From Microcoleus vaginatus HSN003 (GTDB lineage: Bacteria > Cyanobacteriota > Cyanobacteriia > Cyanobacteriales > Microcoleaceae): 64,000 nt of DNA. Shown one piece after another: positions 1 through 8,339 of the stretch; positions within the stretch are counted from its first letter, which is position 1, and the number at the start of each line of letters is the position of its first letter. The notes beneath the pieces are model-generated. The model ran no database searches and was not told the origin of the DNA. It saw only the letters and a program-made list of their open reading frames with translations. The stretch lies in assembly GCF_022701255.1 (NCBI RefSeq), contig NZ_CP031705.1, forward strand, positions 1,935,501-1,999,500, in the 5' to 3' direction. Position numbers and translations under genes: made by a program.

Positions 1-123
1 AGCCCTGACTACAAACTGATGAGTTGTGAACACTCACATAGAAAAGAGAAGATCTCGAAAAAAATATTATAGAGGCTCTGCCTAAGTCCGATCGCACTTG
101 CACGTATGATCTGGCACGTATCA

Positions 124-306
124 TTAGGATTGGACGTTCGCCTTGATGCCCGCAGGTACTGCAACCATGGGAGCTTTCTGGGTTTGAGCCGGCTCAGCGC
201 TCGATCGCAATACCAAATTTTTTGGTAATTTCGCCGAAGTGCTTAGTCCGGGAAATATGTGAAGCGATAAGGTTAAGCCGGCAGCTAATAATAGTTTTTC
301 TAACAT
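124..306 (-). CDS. Small putative secreted peptide (60 aa)
   Basis: I do not recognise a family. The N-terminus has a Lys after a short start, then a hydrophobic run (LLLAAGLTLSLHIF) and a small-residue stretch (STSA) that looks like a signal peptide with a cleavage site near residue 25. That would leave a mature peptide of about 35 residues, rich in Ala, Pro and Val and without cysteines. A GGAG ribosome site lies about 9 bases before the ATG, which supports this start. It stands alone, divergent from the ycf66-like gene. It could be a non-coding ORF; the signal-like start and the ribosome site are the only support. Confidence 0.45.
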   Translation of the reverse strand: MLEKLLLAAGLTLSLHIFPGLSTSAKLPKNLVLRSSAEPAQTQKAPMVAVPAGIKANVQS

Positions 307-678
307 GGCACTGTCTCCAATACATACGCCCTAGGGCATAATTCCTCTTACACATCTAACATATAAACATCCTCAGTCGCTTGGTGCGATCGCACGGGCA
401 TAGTTTAAGTGACATATATCACCACTGAGAAGGGGGTAATGGGGATAGGGGGTGTGCGGCTAGGGGGTGATGGGCAGTAGAGAACTAGGGGAGAGTGGGA
501 AATCTTTCCTCGCACTTCTACTGTCAACATCCGTTGAACGTGTAAAATTCCTTACACCGGTTCGTTGCCGAATTTCCCCCAAAATCGAGAATTGTCCGAG
601 AGAAAGAAGCCGTTAAGCCTCTGTCAAGGGTAGAATTAGCGCGTAGAAGTTATTTGACACAGCGGAGGTACCGACAAT
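307..678. other. Intergenic region between divergent genes
   Basis: This spacer must hold promoters for the small peptide gene (minus) and the ycf66-like gene (plus). A purine-rich G-run tract (roughly 428-500) and a C-run near 576 are visible. A GCGGAGG ribosome site stands just before the ATG at 679. I see no further gene or RNA. Confidence 0.5.
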
Positions 679-2331
679 ATGCTTGCATACATTCTGGCGT
701 TGGCGGTCGGTCTAGGCAGCTTCAGTATTTACATGGCGGCCTTCTTTTTTCCAGAAGTGCACCGCAAAAGTGATTTTACGTGGAGCGGGGTAGGGCTTTT
801 TTATGCGTTAATTTTATGGGCTTGTGCGGGACGAATTACTGGTGCTCTCCTGCTTGGTCAAATGGCGGGCGTGGCGATGTTGGGCTGGTTTGCCTGGGAA
901 ACTCTGACTTTGCGCCGGCAGGTGACGCCCGTTGCTGAGCAAACGCCGATTCCTCAGTCGGCGAATTTGGCTGCAGCAGGCGTGCCCTTGGCTGGCTTGT
1001 TTGCCAAGAAAAAAGAACCCGCAGCAGCGAAAAAACCTAAGTTTGTTCGATCGCCCAAACCGAAAACTGATGTGGTTCCAGCACCCACTATGGATAAGGG
1101 CGAGGTAAAGCTAGAGGAACAGCCGGCGATTCCCCCCATAGCTGAAAGTATTGCTGAAAGTTCGATCGAGGCGACGGCCGAAAGTGCGATCGCCCCTGAC
1201 TTGAAAATTCCCGACTCGAAACCACCTGCAATTGCAGAAATACCAGTGTTTTCAGTCGAAACTCCTGCTGCTGAGACTTCACCAACCCCAGCAGAATTAG
1301 CCAGCAGTTTCACTCCTCTACCTCTACCTCTAGAAATTTCAGAAATAGCCGTTGCACCAAGTGTGGAGCCAGCAGAGGCTCAGCCAGAGCCTCCACAGCA
1401 GCTAGAAGCAGATGATTTTGACGAGGAAACAGAATGGAGGAGAGCCGTTAAAGAGTCGCAGGCGGCAGCGGCGGCGGCCCCAACTCCTCTAACCCCTCCA
1501 ACTTCTCCAACTTCTCCAACTTCTCCTAAACCAGCTAAAAAATCCGGCGGTTTCGGAAGTCTGTTCGACAATATCAAAAATAGTCTCGGCGGTATGTTGG
1601 GACTCGGTGCGGGTAAAAACAAGTCTGATGCAACTCCGCAGACGCCAAAACCTTCAGTGACTCCAGAATCGATCGCACCTGAATCTAAAATAACGGCAAC
1701 TCCTGCACCGGGTATCGACAAGATTCTCGAATCCGAATTAGCCCAGGCGGCTGCAGAAGTTGCAGCCGAAAGCAGCAACACTGCTGTTGAAACAAGCTTT
1801 GGAGTGCCGTTTCCCAACGATGTTGAAGCAATGGCCGAGTTGATGGCCACAGAAACCGCAAGTTCTGACAAAATAGCGGAAAGTCCGATCGAAGATCGAT
1901 CGTCCGCTGACACCCAGACACCTCTGGCTGCGGTTGGTGAACCGGAAGCAGCAGCAGGCGTAACGGAAGCACAAGCCCCTGCTGTATCTCTGGAAACCCA
2001 GACACCGCCGGCTGCGGTTGGTGAACCGGAAGCAGCAGCAGGCGTACCGGAAGCAGAAGCCCCTGCTGTATCTCTGGAAATGACTGTGGTGGAAATGGCA
2101 CCGCCTGTAGAGATAGAAGTACCGGGAGAACCCGGGTTGAGCGTGCAGGTGGAAACGGTTTCAGTATCCGTGATCTCGATCGAATCCACAGATGAAGAAC
2201 CATCTTCTGAGGGAGAACACCCGGAATTGATTCGCCCGAATCCCCCCCCTCCGGATCTAGTAGAAGCTGCTCAAGCGGCCGAGGAATCCAAGTCTGAGAA
2301 TGTATCCGGCGAAGATAAGCCGTCATCTTAA
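679..2331 (+). CDS. ycf66: Ycf66-like membrane protein with long acidic Pro/Ala/Glu tail
   Basis: The first ~85 residues match the Ycf66 N-terminal layout known from cyanobacteria and plastids: three short hydrophobic helices with the run GQMAGVAMLGWFAWETL and a final LRR. No biochemical role is established for the family. The remaining ~465 residues are low complexity, rich in Ala, Pro, Glu and Ser, and probably disordered. They contain a Thr-Ser-Pro run (residues ~270-283) and a 28-residue unit repeated twice in tandem (nt ~1912-2080). A basic Gly-rich island (residues ~288-315, GGFGSLFDNIKNSLGG) breaks the acidic tail. GCGGAGG precedes the ATG at a good distance. The family call rests on the N-terminus only. 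Confidence 0.8.
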   Translation: MLAYILALAVGLGSFSIYMAAFFFPEVHRKSDFTWSGVGLFYALILWACAGRITGALLLGQMAGVAMLGWFAWETLTLRRQVTPVAEQTPIPQSANLAAAGVPLAGLFAKKKEPAAAKKPKFVRSPKPKTDVVPAPTMDKGEVKLEEQPAIPPIAESIAESSIEATAESAIAPDLKIPDSKPPAIAEIPVFSVETPAAETSPTPAELASSFTPLPLPLEISEIAVAPSVEPAEAQPEPPQQLEADDFDEETEWRRAVKESQAAAAAAPTPLTPPTSPTSPTSPKPAKKSGGFGSLFDNIKNSLGGMLGLGAGKNKSDATPQTPKPSVTPESIAPESKITATPAPGIDKILESELAQAAAEVAAESSNTAVETSFGVPFPNDVEAMAELMATETASSDKIAESPIEDRSSADTQTPLAAVGEPEAAAGVTEAQAPAVSLETQTPPAAVGEPEAAAGVPEAEAPAVSLEMTVVEMAPPVEIEVPGEPGLSVQVETVSVSVISIESTDEEPSSEGEHPELIRPNPPPPDLVEAAQAAEESKSENVSGEDKPSS

Positions 2332-2367
2332 GCCAAAAAGCAAAAGGTAGAAACCAGAATTTTTTTG

Positions 2368-2402
2368 ATTCTGCCTTCTGCCTTCTGCCTTCTGCCTTCT
2401 TA
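2368..2402. repeat. Heptameric tandem repeat (TGCCTTC type)
   Basis: About four to five head-to-tail copies of the 7-base unit TGCCTTC lie between the ycf66-like stop and the left end of the IS200/IS605 element. This is the short tandemly repeated repetitive (STRR) type common in filamentous cyanobacteria. Confidence 0.8.
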
Positions 2403-2439
2403 CTTTTTACCGAAAATTTGGGTCTAAAGCCTCGCCCTT

Positions 2440-2565
2440 CTAGGGCGACTTTTTAACCTTTAGCGATCTAATTAACTCTCTGAGCACGTCTGATTTAGAT
2501 ATTTGAGTTTGCTGGCAATACTTCTCAAGGTTTTCAAACTCTTCGTCGGTTAGCCGAAAAAACAC
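2440..2565 (-). CDS. Ribbon-helix-helix-like small protein at the left end of the IS605 element
   Basis: This short minus-strand frame encodes about 41 residues: VFFRLTDEEFENLEKYC, a Gln/Ser-rich turn, then SKSDVLRELIRSLK. A beta strand followed by two helices with SxSDVLRELI is the pattern of CopG/Arc-type DNA-binding proteins, and similar small ORFs often sit beside tnpB genes. The frame is open up to 2589, but no ATG is present. I chose GTG at 2563-2565; an ATA at 2587-2589 would add eight residues. No clear ribosome site is seen. It reads away from tnpB and may repress the shared intergenic promoter (inference). Confidence 0.5.
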   Translation of the reverse strand: MFFRLTDEEFENLEKYCQQTQISKSDVLRELIRSLKVKKSP

Positions 2566-2611
2566 GCTTTTATTCAGTGACTTGTATATCTAGATGATAT
2601 ACAATTGTCGC

Positions 2612-3736
2612 ATGAAGACACTGAAGTTTAAGCTGTACAACCACAAGCGAAATAGGTTTCTCAAGCGGTCAATCAACGCCGCTGGGGTGATCTACAATCA
2701 CTGTATTGCACTGCATCGCAGGTATTATCGGATGTTCAAAAAACATCTCAACTGCGCCCAACTTCAGGCTCACATTGCCAAGCGGCGGAAGCGTAACCCC
2801 TTCTGGCAATCGGTAGGCTCTCAGGCTGTGCAGGATATCTGTCAACGGATTGAGAAAGCTTATCAGCTATTTTTCAAGCATCACAAAAAAGAAGTTAGAC
2901 CCCCAGGATTCAAGAAGGTTAGAAAATACAAATCCTTCACGCTCAAGCAAGCTGGCTATAAGTTTCTTGGCGGCAATCGGATCAAGATTGGCAATAAGGT
3001 CTATCAATATTGGAACTCTAGGGAGGTCGAAGGAACGATCAAGACCTTAACCATTAAGCGCACTCCACTAGGAGAGCTATTCATGGTTGTGGTCGTTGAT
3101 AGGGTTGACGAGCCTGAAATTAAATCCGAGACGAGTAAGATCGCTGGGTTTGATTTTGGCATAAAGACGTTTCTCACTTGCTCTGACGGTTCCAAGATTG
3201 AGTCACCCCAATTCTTCAAGCAATCGCTCAACGCCATTCGTAAAGCCAGTAAGCATCTCTCTAGGAAGCAAAAGGCTTGGGCCAATCGAGAACGAGCAAG
3301 GAAGAATTTAGCCCGTAAACACGAAGACATTGCTAACCGTCGAAGTGATTGGTTCTGGAAGTTGGCGCATGAACTAACAGATAAATTCGATGTTCTCTGT
3401 TTTGAGACGTTGAACCTGAAAGGAATGCAGCGACTCTGGGGCAGAAATATCAACGATTTGGCACTCAGGGAATTCTTGCAAATCCTTGAATGGATTGCCA
3501 AAAAGAAGGGCAAGTTATTGGTCTACATAGACCAGTGGTATCCCTCTAGTAAAACCTGCAACAACTGTGGACACGTCCTTGAAAGTCTAGAGCTGTCGGT
3601 TAGAGAATGGCGGTGTCCTTCCTGTCATTCCGTTAATGGGCGCGATGAAAACGCCGCTAAGAATATTTGTGCAGTGGGGGCATCCACTGCCGGGTTAGGT
3701 GATGTCAGACAAGCTCGGCTTGCAATCGCTGTTTGA
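2612..3736 (+). CDS. tnpB: TnpB, IS200/IS605 family RNA-guided nuclease
   Basis: TnpB proteins are RuvC-type nucleases guided by an RNA made from the element's right end; they are the ancestors of Cas12. All three RuvC acidic sites are visible: Asp in GFDFGIKTF, Glu in CFETLNLKG, and Asp in NGRDENAAKN. The zinc finger CNNCG...CPSC lies before the last one. The N-terminus MKTLKFKLY is typical, so I start at 2612; an in-frame ATG at 2594 would add six residues. Length (374 aa) is normal and the gene looks intact. The guide RNA scaffold should overlap the 3' end and run to about 3776. Confidence 0.9.
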   Translation: MKTLKFKLYNHKRNRFLKRSINAAGVIYNHCIALHRRYYRMFKKHLNCAQLQAHIAKRRKRNPFWQSVGSQAVQDICQRIEKAYQLFFKHHKKEVRPPGFKKVRKYKSFTLKQAGYKFLGGNRIKIGNKVYQYWNSREVEGTIKTLTIKRTPLGELFMVVVVDRVDEPEIKSETSKIAGFDFGIKTFLTCSDGSKIESPQFFKQSLNAIRKASKHLSRKQKAWANRERARKNLARKHEDIANRRSDWFWKLAHELTDKFDVLCFETLNLKGMQRLWGRNINDLALREFLQILEWIAKKKGKLLVYIDQWYPSSKTCNNCGHVLESLELSVREWRCPSCHSVNGRDENAAKNICAVGASTAGLGDVRQARLAIAV

Positions 3737-3776
3737 ACCTAGAATCCCCGTGCGTTCACGCCGGGGAGTATGTCAA
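3737..3776 (+). ncRNA. Right-end hairpin, probable 3' part of the TnpB guide RNA
   Basis: Immediately after the tnpB stop a strong hairpin (CCCCGTG-CGTT-CACGCCGGGG) precedes TATGTCAA, where the element should end. In studied IS605 elements this region is the 3' scaffold of the guide RNA, and the guide begins in the flanking host DNA. The upstream boundary inside tnpB cannot be fixed from sequence. Confidence 0.5.
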
Positions 3777-3859
3777 TTCTTACTTCCTCAACATTCATCC
3801 GTTAAATCCGTTAAATCCCGTACACTGCGCGTTGCCGAACTTTCTTCTCTTTTAATATT

Positions 3860-5326
3860 ATGAAAGCAATTATGGTCGTGGGAACAACATCTCACGCAGG
3901 GAAATCTTTACTCGTTGCAGCGTTGTGTCGAATTTTTTCTCGACGCGGCTGGCGGGTAACTCCGTTTAAAGGTCAGAATATGGCCCTGAATTCCTATGTC
4001 ACAGCCGCCGGCGGAGAGATTGGTTACGCTCAAGCAGTGCAAGCTTGGGCTGCAGGCGTCGCACCTTGGGTAGAAATGAATCCAATTTTGCTCAAGCCAC
4101 AAGGAGACATGACTTCTCAATTGATTGTCAAGGGCCGGGCGATCGCAAATGTGCGAGCATCTCAATATTATGAACAGTATTTCGATATCGGCTGGCAAGC
4201 TATTCGGGAATCTTTAGAATTTCTCCGCCAAGAATTTGACATGATTGTGTGTGAGGGAGCCGGTAGCCCTGCTGAGATTAATCTCAAACACCGCGATTTA
4301 ACAAATATGCGGGTAGCTAAACATTTAAAGGCTCGGACTTTGCTAGTAGTTGATATCGATCGCGGCGGTGCTTTTGCTCACATCATCGGTACTTTGGAAT
4401 TGCTCGATCCCGACGAACGAGCTTTAATTAAAGGATTCATTATTAATAAGTTCCGAGGGCAAAAATCGATCTTAGATCCAGGCCTGACTTGGCTAGAAGA
4501 AAGGACGGGAATCCCGGTAGTTGGGGTGATTCCTTGGATAGACGAAGTGTTTCCCTCAGAAGATTCTCTCGATTTACTCGATCGACGTTCTCCCAATTCT
4601 CAAACCGACATCAATATTTCCGTCATCCGCCTGCCCCGAATTTCCAATTTTACCGACTTTGACCCCCTAGAGTCGGAAACTTCCGTCACTGTCAAATATG
4701 TCAGCCCAAAAGACCATTTAGGCCATCCAGACGCCGTAATTTTACCAGGCTCTAAAACTACAATTTCCGATTTGCAGGTGCTGCGCCAAACAGGTATGGC
4801 AAAAGCTATTCAAAATTATTTAGTAGCTGGCGGTACAGTCATGGGAGTTTGCGGCGGCTTTCAGATGCTGGGAGAAAGTATCACGGATAAAGAAGGCGTT
4901 GAGGGAGAAAAGGGAGAATTTCCAGGATTGGGATTGCTGCCTTTGAAAACTGCGATGGCACCGAACAAAATTGCCCGCCAACGCATCGTAACATCTAACT
5001 ATCCTCAACCGGGTTTGCCCGTTTCCGGTTACGAAATTCATCAAGGGAAAACGCAAATCCTAGAGTCAGATTTGACTCAACCGCTATTTGACGATGCTAG
5101 TTTAGGAATGGTCAATACTTCTCAATCAATTTGGGGTACATACCTGCACGGCATATTTGATAACGGAGCTTGGCGGCGAGCTTGGTTAAATCACTTGCGG
5201 CAGCAGCGGGGACTCCGCGCGTTGCCTACTGGTATTCCTAATTACAGAGAACACCGAGAAACTCTGTTAGACTCTCTAGCAGATACAGTGGAAAAGCATT
5301 TAGATATCAAGCATATTTTAGGTTGA
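3860..5326 (+). CDS. cobQ: Adenosylcobyric acid synthase (glutamine-hydrolysing)
   Basis: CobQ amidates four side chains of adenosylcobyrinic a,c-diamide during cobalamin synthesis, using ATP and glutamine. Residues 1-230 form the nucleotide-binding half, with TTSHAGKSLL near the start, PFKGQNMALNS and CEGAGSPAEINL. Residues 250-488 form a class I amidotransferase half with the nucleophile in GVCGGFQMLGE (Cys331) and the His of TYLHGIF (His430). The length of 488 residues is normal for the family. No other cobalamin gene is nearby, which is common in cyanobacteria. A heptamer repeat and the ferredoxin gene follow on the same strand. Confidence 0.96.
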   Translation: MKAIMVVGTTSHAGKSLLVAALCRIFSRRGWRVTPFKGQNMALNSYVTAAGGEIGYAQAVQAWAAGVAPWVEMNPILLKPQGDMTSQLIVKGRAIANVRASQYYEQYFDIGWQAIRESLEFLRQEFDMIVCEGAGSPAEINLKHRDLTNMRVAKHLKARTLLVVDIDRGGAFAHIIGTLELLDPDERALIKGFIINKFRGQKSILDPGLTWLEERTGIPVVGVIPWIDEVFPSEDSLDLLDRRSPNSQTDINISVIRLPRISNFTDFDPLESETSVTVKYVSPKDHLGHPDAVILPGSKTTISDLQVLRQTGMAKAIQNYLVAGGTVMGVCGGFQMLGESITDKEGVEGEKGEFPGLGLLPLKTAMAPNKIARQRIVTSNYPQPGLPVSGYEIHQGKTQILESDLTQPLFDDASLGMVNTSQSIWGTYLHGIFDNGAWRRAWLNHLRQQRGLRALPTGIPNYREHRETLLDSLADTVEKHLDIKHILG

Positions 5327-5335
5327 TTAGTTAAC

Positions 5336-5396
5336 TGTTGGCTGTTGACTGTTGACTGTTGACTGTTGACTGTTGACTGTTGACTGTTAACAGTTG
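5336..5396. repeat. Heptameric tandem repeat (GTTGACT type)
   Basis: About seven copies of GTTGACT run head to tail between cobQ and the ferredoxin gene, ending in GTTAACAGTTGA. A related GTTGACG array lies at 5674-5720 on the other side of the ferredoxin gene, so this small gene is bracketed by two arrays of the same repeat type. Confidence 0.9.
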
Positions 5397-5429
5397 ATTA
5401 TTGTTTATTAGAGTTGAGGTTCAAATTCA

Positions 5430-5666
5430 ATGACAAAAGTTTGTTTTTTACCTGATAACGTGACAGTTGAAGCTGAACCGGGAGAGCTTTTATTAGATGT
5501 AGCCAAACGTGCAGGGGTTTCTATTCCTACAGGCTGTCTCATGGGTTCTTGTCACGCTTGCGAAGTTGAAATTGATGGCGGAGATACGATTTGTGCTTGT
5601 ATTTCCGGCATCCCTTCCGGGAAGAAGCAAGTGACAATTAATCTGTATGTTGACCCGACTTGGTAA
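5430..5666 (+). CDS. Small 2Fe-2S ferredoxin-like protein (78 aa)
   Basis: The protein has the beta-grasp ferredoxin pattern: LLLDVAKRAGVSIPTG, then cysteines 36, 41 and 44 (C-x4-C-x2-C), and further cysteines 55 and 57 (ICACIS). The fourth ligand is therefore much closer than the ~29-residue gap of photosynthetic ferredoxin, as in short ferredoxin-like proteins of cyanobacteria. It should carry electrons in the cytosol; the partner is unknown. The C-terminus NLYVDPTW is short. It follows cobQ on the same strand, but an STRR array separates them, so an operon is unproven. Confidence 0.85.
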   Translation: MTKVCFLPDNVTVEAEPGELLLDVAKRAGVSIPTGCLMGSCHACEVEIDGGDTICACISGIPSGKKQVTINLYVDPTW

Positions 5667-5671
5667 TTTAT

Positions 5672-5722
5672 TAGTTGACGGTTGACGGTTGACGGTTGAC
5701 TGTTAACTGTTGACTGACAACT
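5672..5722. repeat. Heptameric tandem repeat (GTTGACG/GTTGACT)
   Basis: Four to six imperfect copies of GTTGACG or GTTGACT lie between the ferredoxin stop and the convergent gene ending at 5725. This is the same repeat class as at 5336-5396. Confidence 0.85.
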
Positions 5723-5724
5723 GA

Positions 5725-7059
5725 CTAATTTTTTTGCCATTCTTGCTGTTTTTTGCGAGCAGATTGCAGCCATTTTTGGGATTCGCGATAAACCGTTGTG
5801 CCGGGTTTGACGGATTCTAATTGATTGATAATTTGTTGCAACTGGCTGAGGGAGTAACCGGGATTTTGAGAATTCACATTATTTTGCAAGTTGGCAAACA
5901 AGTTTTTAGCTGCTTGCAAAGCTGTTGTAGAATCTTTTTCTGCTTGCAGTCTAATCTGGGTAATTCCTAAATCTTTTTGATATTGAGCGAGTTTGGTTTG
6001 AGCGTCGAGATACCCAGGGTTATCGACAGAAATCAATTTCAGTCTGTTAATAGCTTCTTGCCACAATTCTGCTATTTGCTCCCACTGTGCGGCGGGATGC
6101 GGCGGTTTTTTGGCGGCGACGGCGGCGGAGAGAGCAAATTCTTTGGCAGCTTCAATTAAGTTGTCAGCCTGCACAGAACCGGTGGCGACGCCGCCCATTG
6201 CTTGAAAGTCTCTTTCTGCTGCTTTGAGTGTTTTGTTAGCCGTTTCTCCCGCGAGGGTTTCGGCGGGAATTTGATTGAGTTGGTCGATCGCACTTTGCCA
6301 ATTTACCGTCGCTTTTTGTCTATCCGCAGCCGTTTTGGCTTGCTGATACTGCTGTTTTGCCGCGTTGAGAGTTTGTTCGACTTGATTTAACTGAGTAAAA
6401 GCATTTTTTTGCTGGAAAATCTGAGCCTCCATCCGCCCGACATTTTTGCGGGCGGCTTGAAATTCATCGAGTGTAAACTGCCAACTGCAGCTAAAAAAAG
6501 AGCAGTACCTCTTTGGGTAATAGCCGAGGAACCACACCGGCAAGGCGTCGAGGTGTTTTTGCGCTTGTTTTGCTTTAATTTCGCCCAAGTCAAAATCCGC
6601 GACAGCAGTGGCTTTATTCACCAGTTGATCGGATTGTTCCACAAGGGCGATCGCCTGCCGGTAATTGTGATCCATACTCATAAAACTCGGCAGCAACAAT
6701 ATCGGCATTGTTTTCGCCACGGGCCAGCGAATCATCGGAAAAGGCAGGTTAATCAACCAAATTATCCCCGCTGCACTTCCCAGCAAACTCCCAGCAAAGA
6801 TGATTTTACCGAACAATCCGGGCGGGCGGTTGGCTTTGACGGCAGCTTTGAGAGCTTGTTCGCTGAAGTTGGGAAATTCGTCTTTGAAGGTATCGCGGAT
6901 TTCTTCTCTTGAGGCGAAAGTGCCGTTTTGCGATCGTAACTTCTCCAACCGCTTGATTACCATCCCTCGGTAGACTTCACCCGCTAGAGTATCAGCCGCC
7001 GCGCACTTGTCAACTTCGGCCCGCAAAATTTCAAAAGCTCGATCGGTAAGACGCGCCAT
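5725..7059 (-). CDS. Membrane-anchored coiled-coil protein, function unknown
   Basis: I do not recognise a named family, though it resembles hypothetical proteins of filamentous cyanobacteria. Residues 1-80 are soluble and charged. A hydrophobic segment of about 20-25 residues follows (IIFAGSLLGSAAGIIWLINL). The rest, over 300 residues, is helical and Gln/Ala-rich with repeated leucine spacing, so probably a coiled coil outside or inside the membrane. A short aromatic/cysteine patch (YCSFFSCSW) interrupts it. I start at the ATG at 7059, which has AGGTGA in front; a GTG at 7068 is possible. The gene converges with the ferredoxin gene. Confidence 0.7.
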   Translation of the reverse strand: MARLTDRAFEILRAEVDKCAAADTLAGEVYRGMVIKRLEKLRSQNGTFASREEIRDTFKDEFPNFSEQALKAAVKANRPPGLFGKIIFAGSLLGSAAGIIWLINLPFPMIRWPVAKTMPILLLPSFMSMDHNYRQAIALVEQSDQLVNKATAVADFDLGEIKAKQAQKHLDALPVWFLGYYPKRYCSFFSCSWQFTLDEFQAARKNVGRMEAQIFQQKNAFTQLNQVEQTLNAAKQQYQQAKTAADRQKATVNWQSAIDQLNQIPAETLAGETANKTLKAAERDFQAMGGVATGSVQADNLIEAAKEFALSAAVAAKKPPHPAAQWEQIAELWQEAINRLKLISVDNPGYLDAQTKLAQYQKDLGITQIRLQAEKDSTTALQAAKNLFANLQNNVNSQNPGYSLSQLQQIINQLESVKPGTTVYRESQKWLQSARKKQQEWQKN

Positions 7060-7264
7060 AAAACTCACCTATTCCCTTTTAATTATTTTACAGGTTCCCC
7101 GTCAAAATAATTGAGTCTGGGATGCAGAAACCGTTTTTTTTTACTAAAATACTGCATTTGAGCCTTTAAGTAAAGTAAAAAAGTCGGTTTCTTTGGTATT
7201 TATGTGTAAGTCCAGATAATTGTTAAAATATATAAAGCCTAGGTCAAATATCCGAATTAATTTC

Positions 7265-8053
7265 ATGCCGACTGCTTTAATCACTGGTGCTTCTGGCGGA
7301 ATTGGTGCAGCCTTTGCCGCCGAATTAGCCAAACGCCAGCACAATCTAATTTTGGTAGCTCGTTCCGAAGACAAATTGCAACAGCTAGCTGCTCAACTGC
7401 AACAGGAATTCAATATTTTGGTCGAAATTATCGTTCAAGATTTGACCGCACCAGGAGCGACAACTGCTGTATTTGACGCGGTTGTTAAAAAAGGTTGGAC
7501 GGTTGATTTGTTGGTGAACAATGCGGGTTTTGGCGATTACGGTGCTTTTGCCGATCGCCCGCTTGGCAAACAACTAACAATGGTGCAACTAAACATTGTA
7601 GCATTAGTTGAACTCTCGCACTTATTTTTGCAGGGAATGCGGCAGCGAAAATCAGGAAGTATTATCAATGTAGCCTCCCTCGCAGCTTTTCAACCGATGC
7701 CGTACTTGTCAATGTATGCAGCTACTAAAGCCTTTGTTTTGAGTTTCAGCGAGGCACTTTGGGCGGAAAACAAAGATTTAGGAATTGGCGTTTTGTGCCT
7801 TTGTCCAGGGCCGACAGAATCCGACTTTGCTGCGGTAGCTGAATTTCCGAAAGCTTTGGCATCCAGCAGCGGGCTAAAACTCGTTCCTGCTGCGGAAGTA
7901 GTGCGAGATGCTTTGAAAGCTTTAGACAAAAATGAGTCTAATGTTGTGACAGGGGGAATTCCCAATCAAATCATCGCCAATATGCCTCGATTGATGCCGC
8001 GAGAACTTTTGGTGAAGTCGGTAGGAAAGCTGTTTCGGACGAAAGACGAATAA
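7265..8053 (+). CDS. Short-chain dehydrogenase/reductase (SDR)
   Basis: This classical SDR has the NAD(P)-binding motif TGASGGIG (residues ~7-14), the NNAG motif and the catalytic YAATK. Arg in VARSED after the second strand suggests NADPH. The C-terminal motif CPGPTESDF is typical of DltE/YqjQ-like SDRs that act on lipid-like or unknown carbonyl substrates. Length is 262 residues. The open frame runs upstream to 7220, but MPTALITGASGG fits the family start. Nothing in the neighbourhood identifies the substrate. Confidence 0.9.
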   Translation: MPTALITGASGGIGAAFAAELAKRQHNLILVARSEDKLQQLAAQLQQEFNILVEIIVQDLTAPGATTAVFDAVVKKGWTVDLLVNNAGFGDYGAFADRPLGKQLTMVQLNIVALVELSHLFLQGMRQRKSGSIINVASLAAFQPMPYLSMYAATKAFVLSFSEALWAENKDLGIGVLCLCPGPTESDFAAVAEFPKALASSSGLKLVPAAEVVRDALKALDKNESNVVTGGIPNQIIANMPRLMPRELLVKSVGKLFRTKDE

Positions 8054-8339
8054 TCGCGATCGTTGACAATATAAATAAACCCCCCCACCCAAGGACAAAC
8101 ATTCGATCGCCCCTAACCAAAATTTTCCCAAAAGTCGATCGCCCCTAACCCAAATTTTCCCAAAACAATCAAACATCCCGATAATTCTGTAGGGGCGGGT
8201 TTTACCAACCATCCCCAATTCCCACCAACAATCTAGATAAGCCCGCCCCCACCCAACGACAAACATTCGATCGCCCAAAACCGATGAGTTTCACCGATAA
8301 TAAATTAATGGATCGCACAATCCCAAATCCGAAATCGCA
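8054..8339. repeat. Intergenic repeats with GATCGCCCCTAAC units
   Basis: Two nearly identical ~36-base units (CGATCGCCCCTAACC...AAATTTTCCCAAAA) stand in tandem near 8103-8165, and ACAAACATTCGATCGCCC occurs both before and after them. GGGGCGGG near 8193 can pair with CCCGCCCC near 8242. This is repeat-rich cyanobacterial spacer; the promoter of the TPR gene should lie at its end. Confidence 0.6.

Larger units (their letters stand above)
2411..3776 (+). mobile_element. IS200/IS605-type element with TnpB and no TnpA
   Basis: The left end begins at CGAAAATTTGGG, directly after the tetranucleotide TTAC, the kind of target used by IS605-family elements. It holds a short hairpin (GCCCTTCTAGGGC). 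The right end is a CCCCGTG...CACGCCGGGG hairpin followed by TATGTCAA, again typical. Between them lie a small antisense ORF and tnpB. No Y1 transposase gene (tnpA) is present, so movement would need a TnpA in trans. The second element at 19567 has the same left-end sequence although its TnpB is quite different. Confidence 0.8.

Noticed and set aside
1380..2189. Long minus-strand frame (269 codons) inside the ycf66-like gene
   Set aside because: It mirrors the low-complexity Ala/Pro/Glu coding of the plus strand and has Ser/Gly/Ala-rich nonsense content with no domain.
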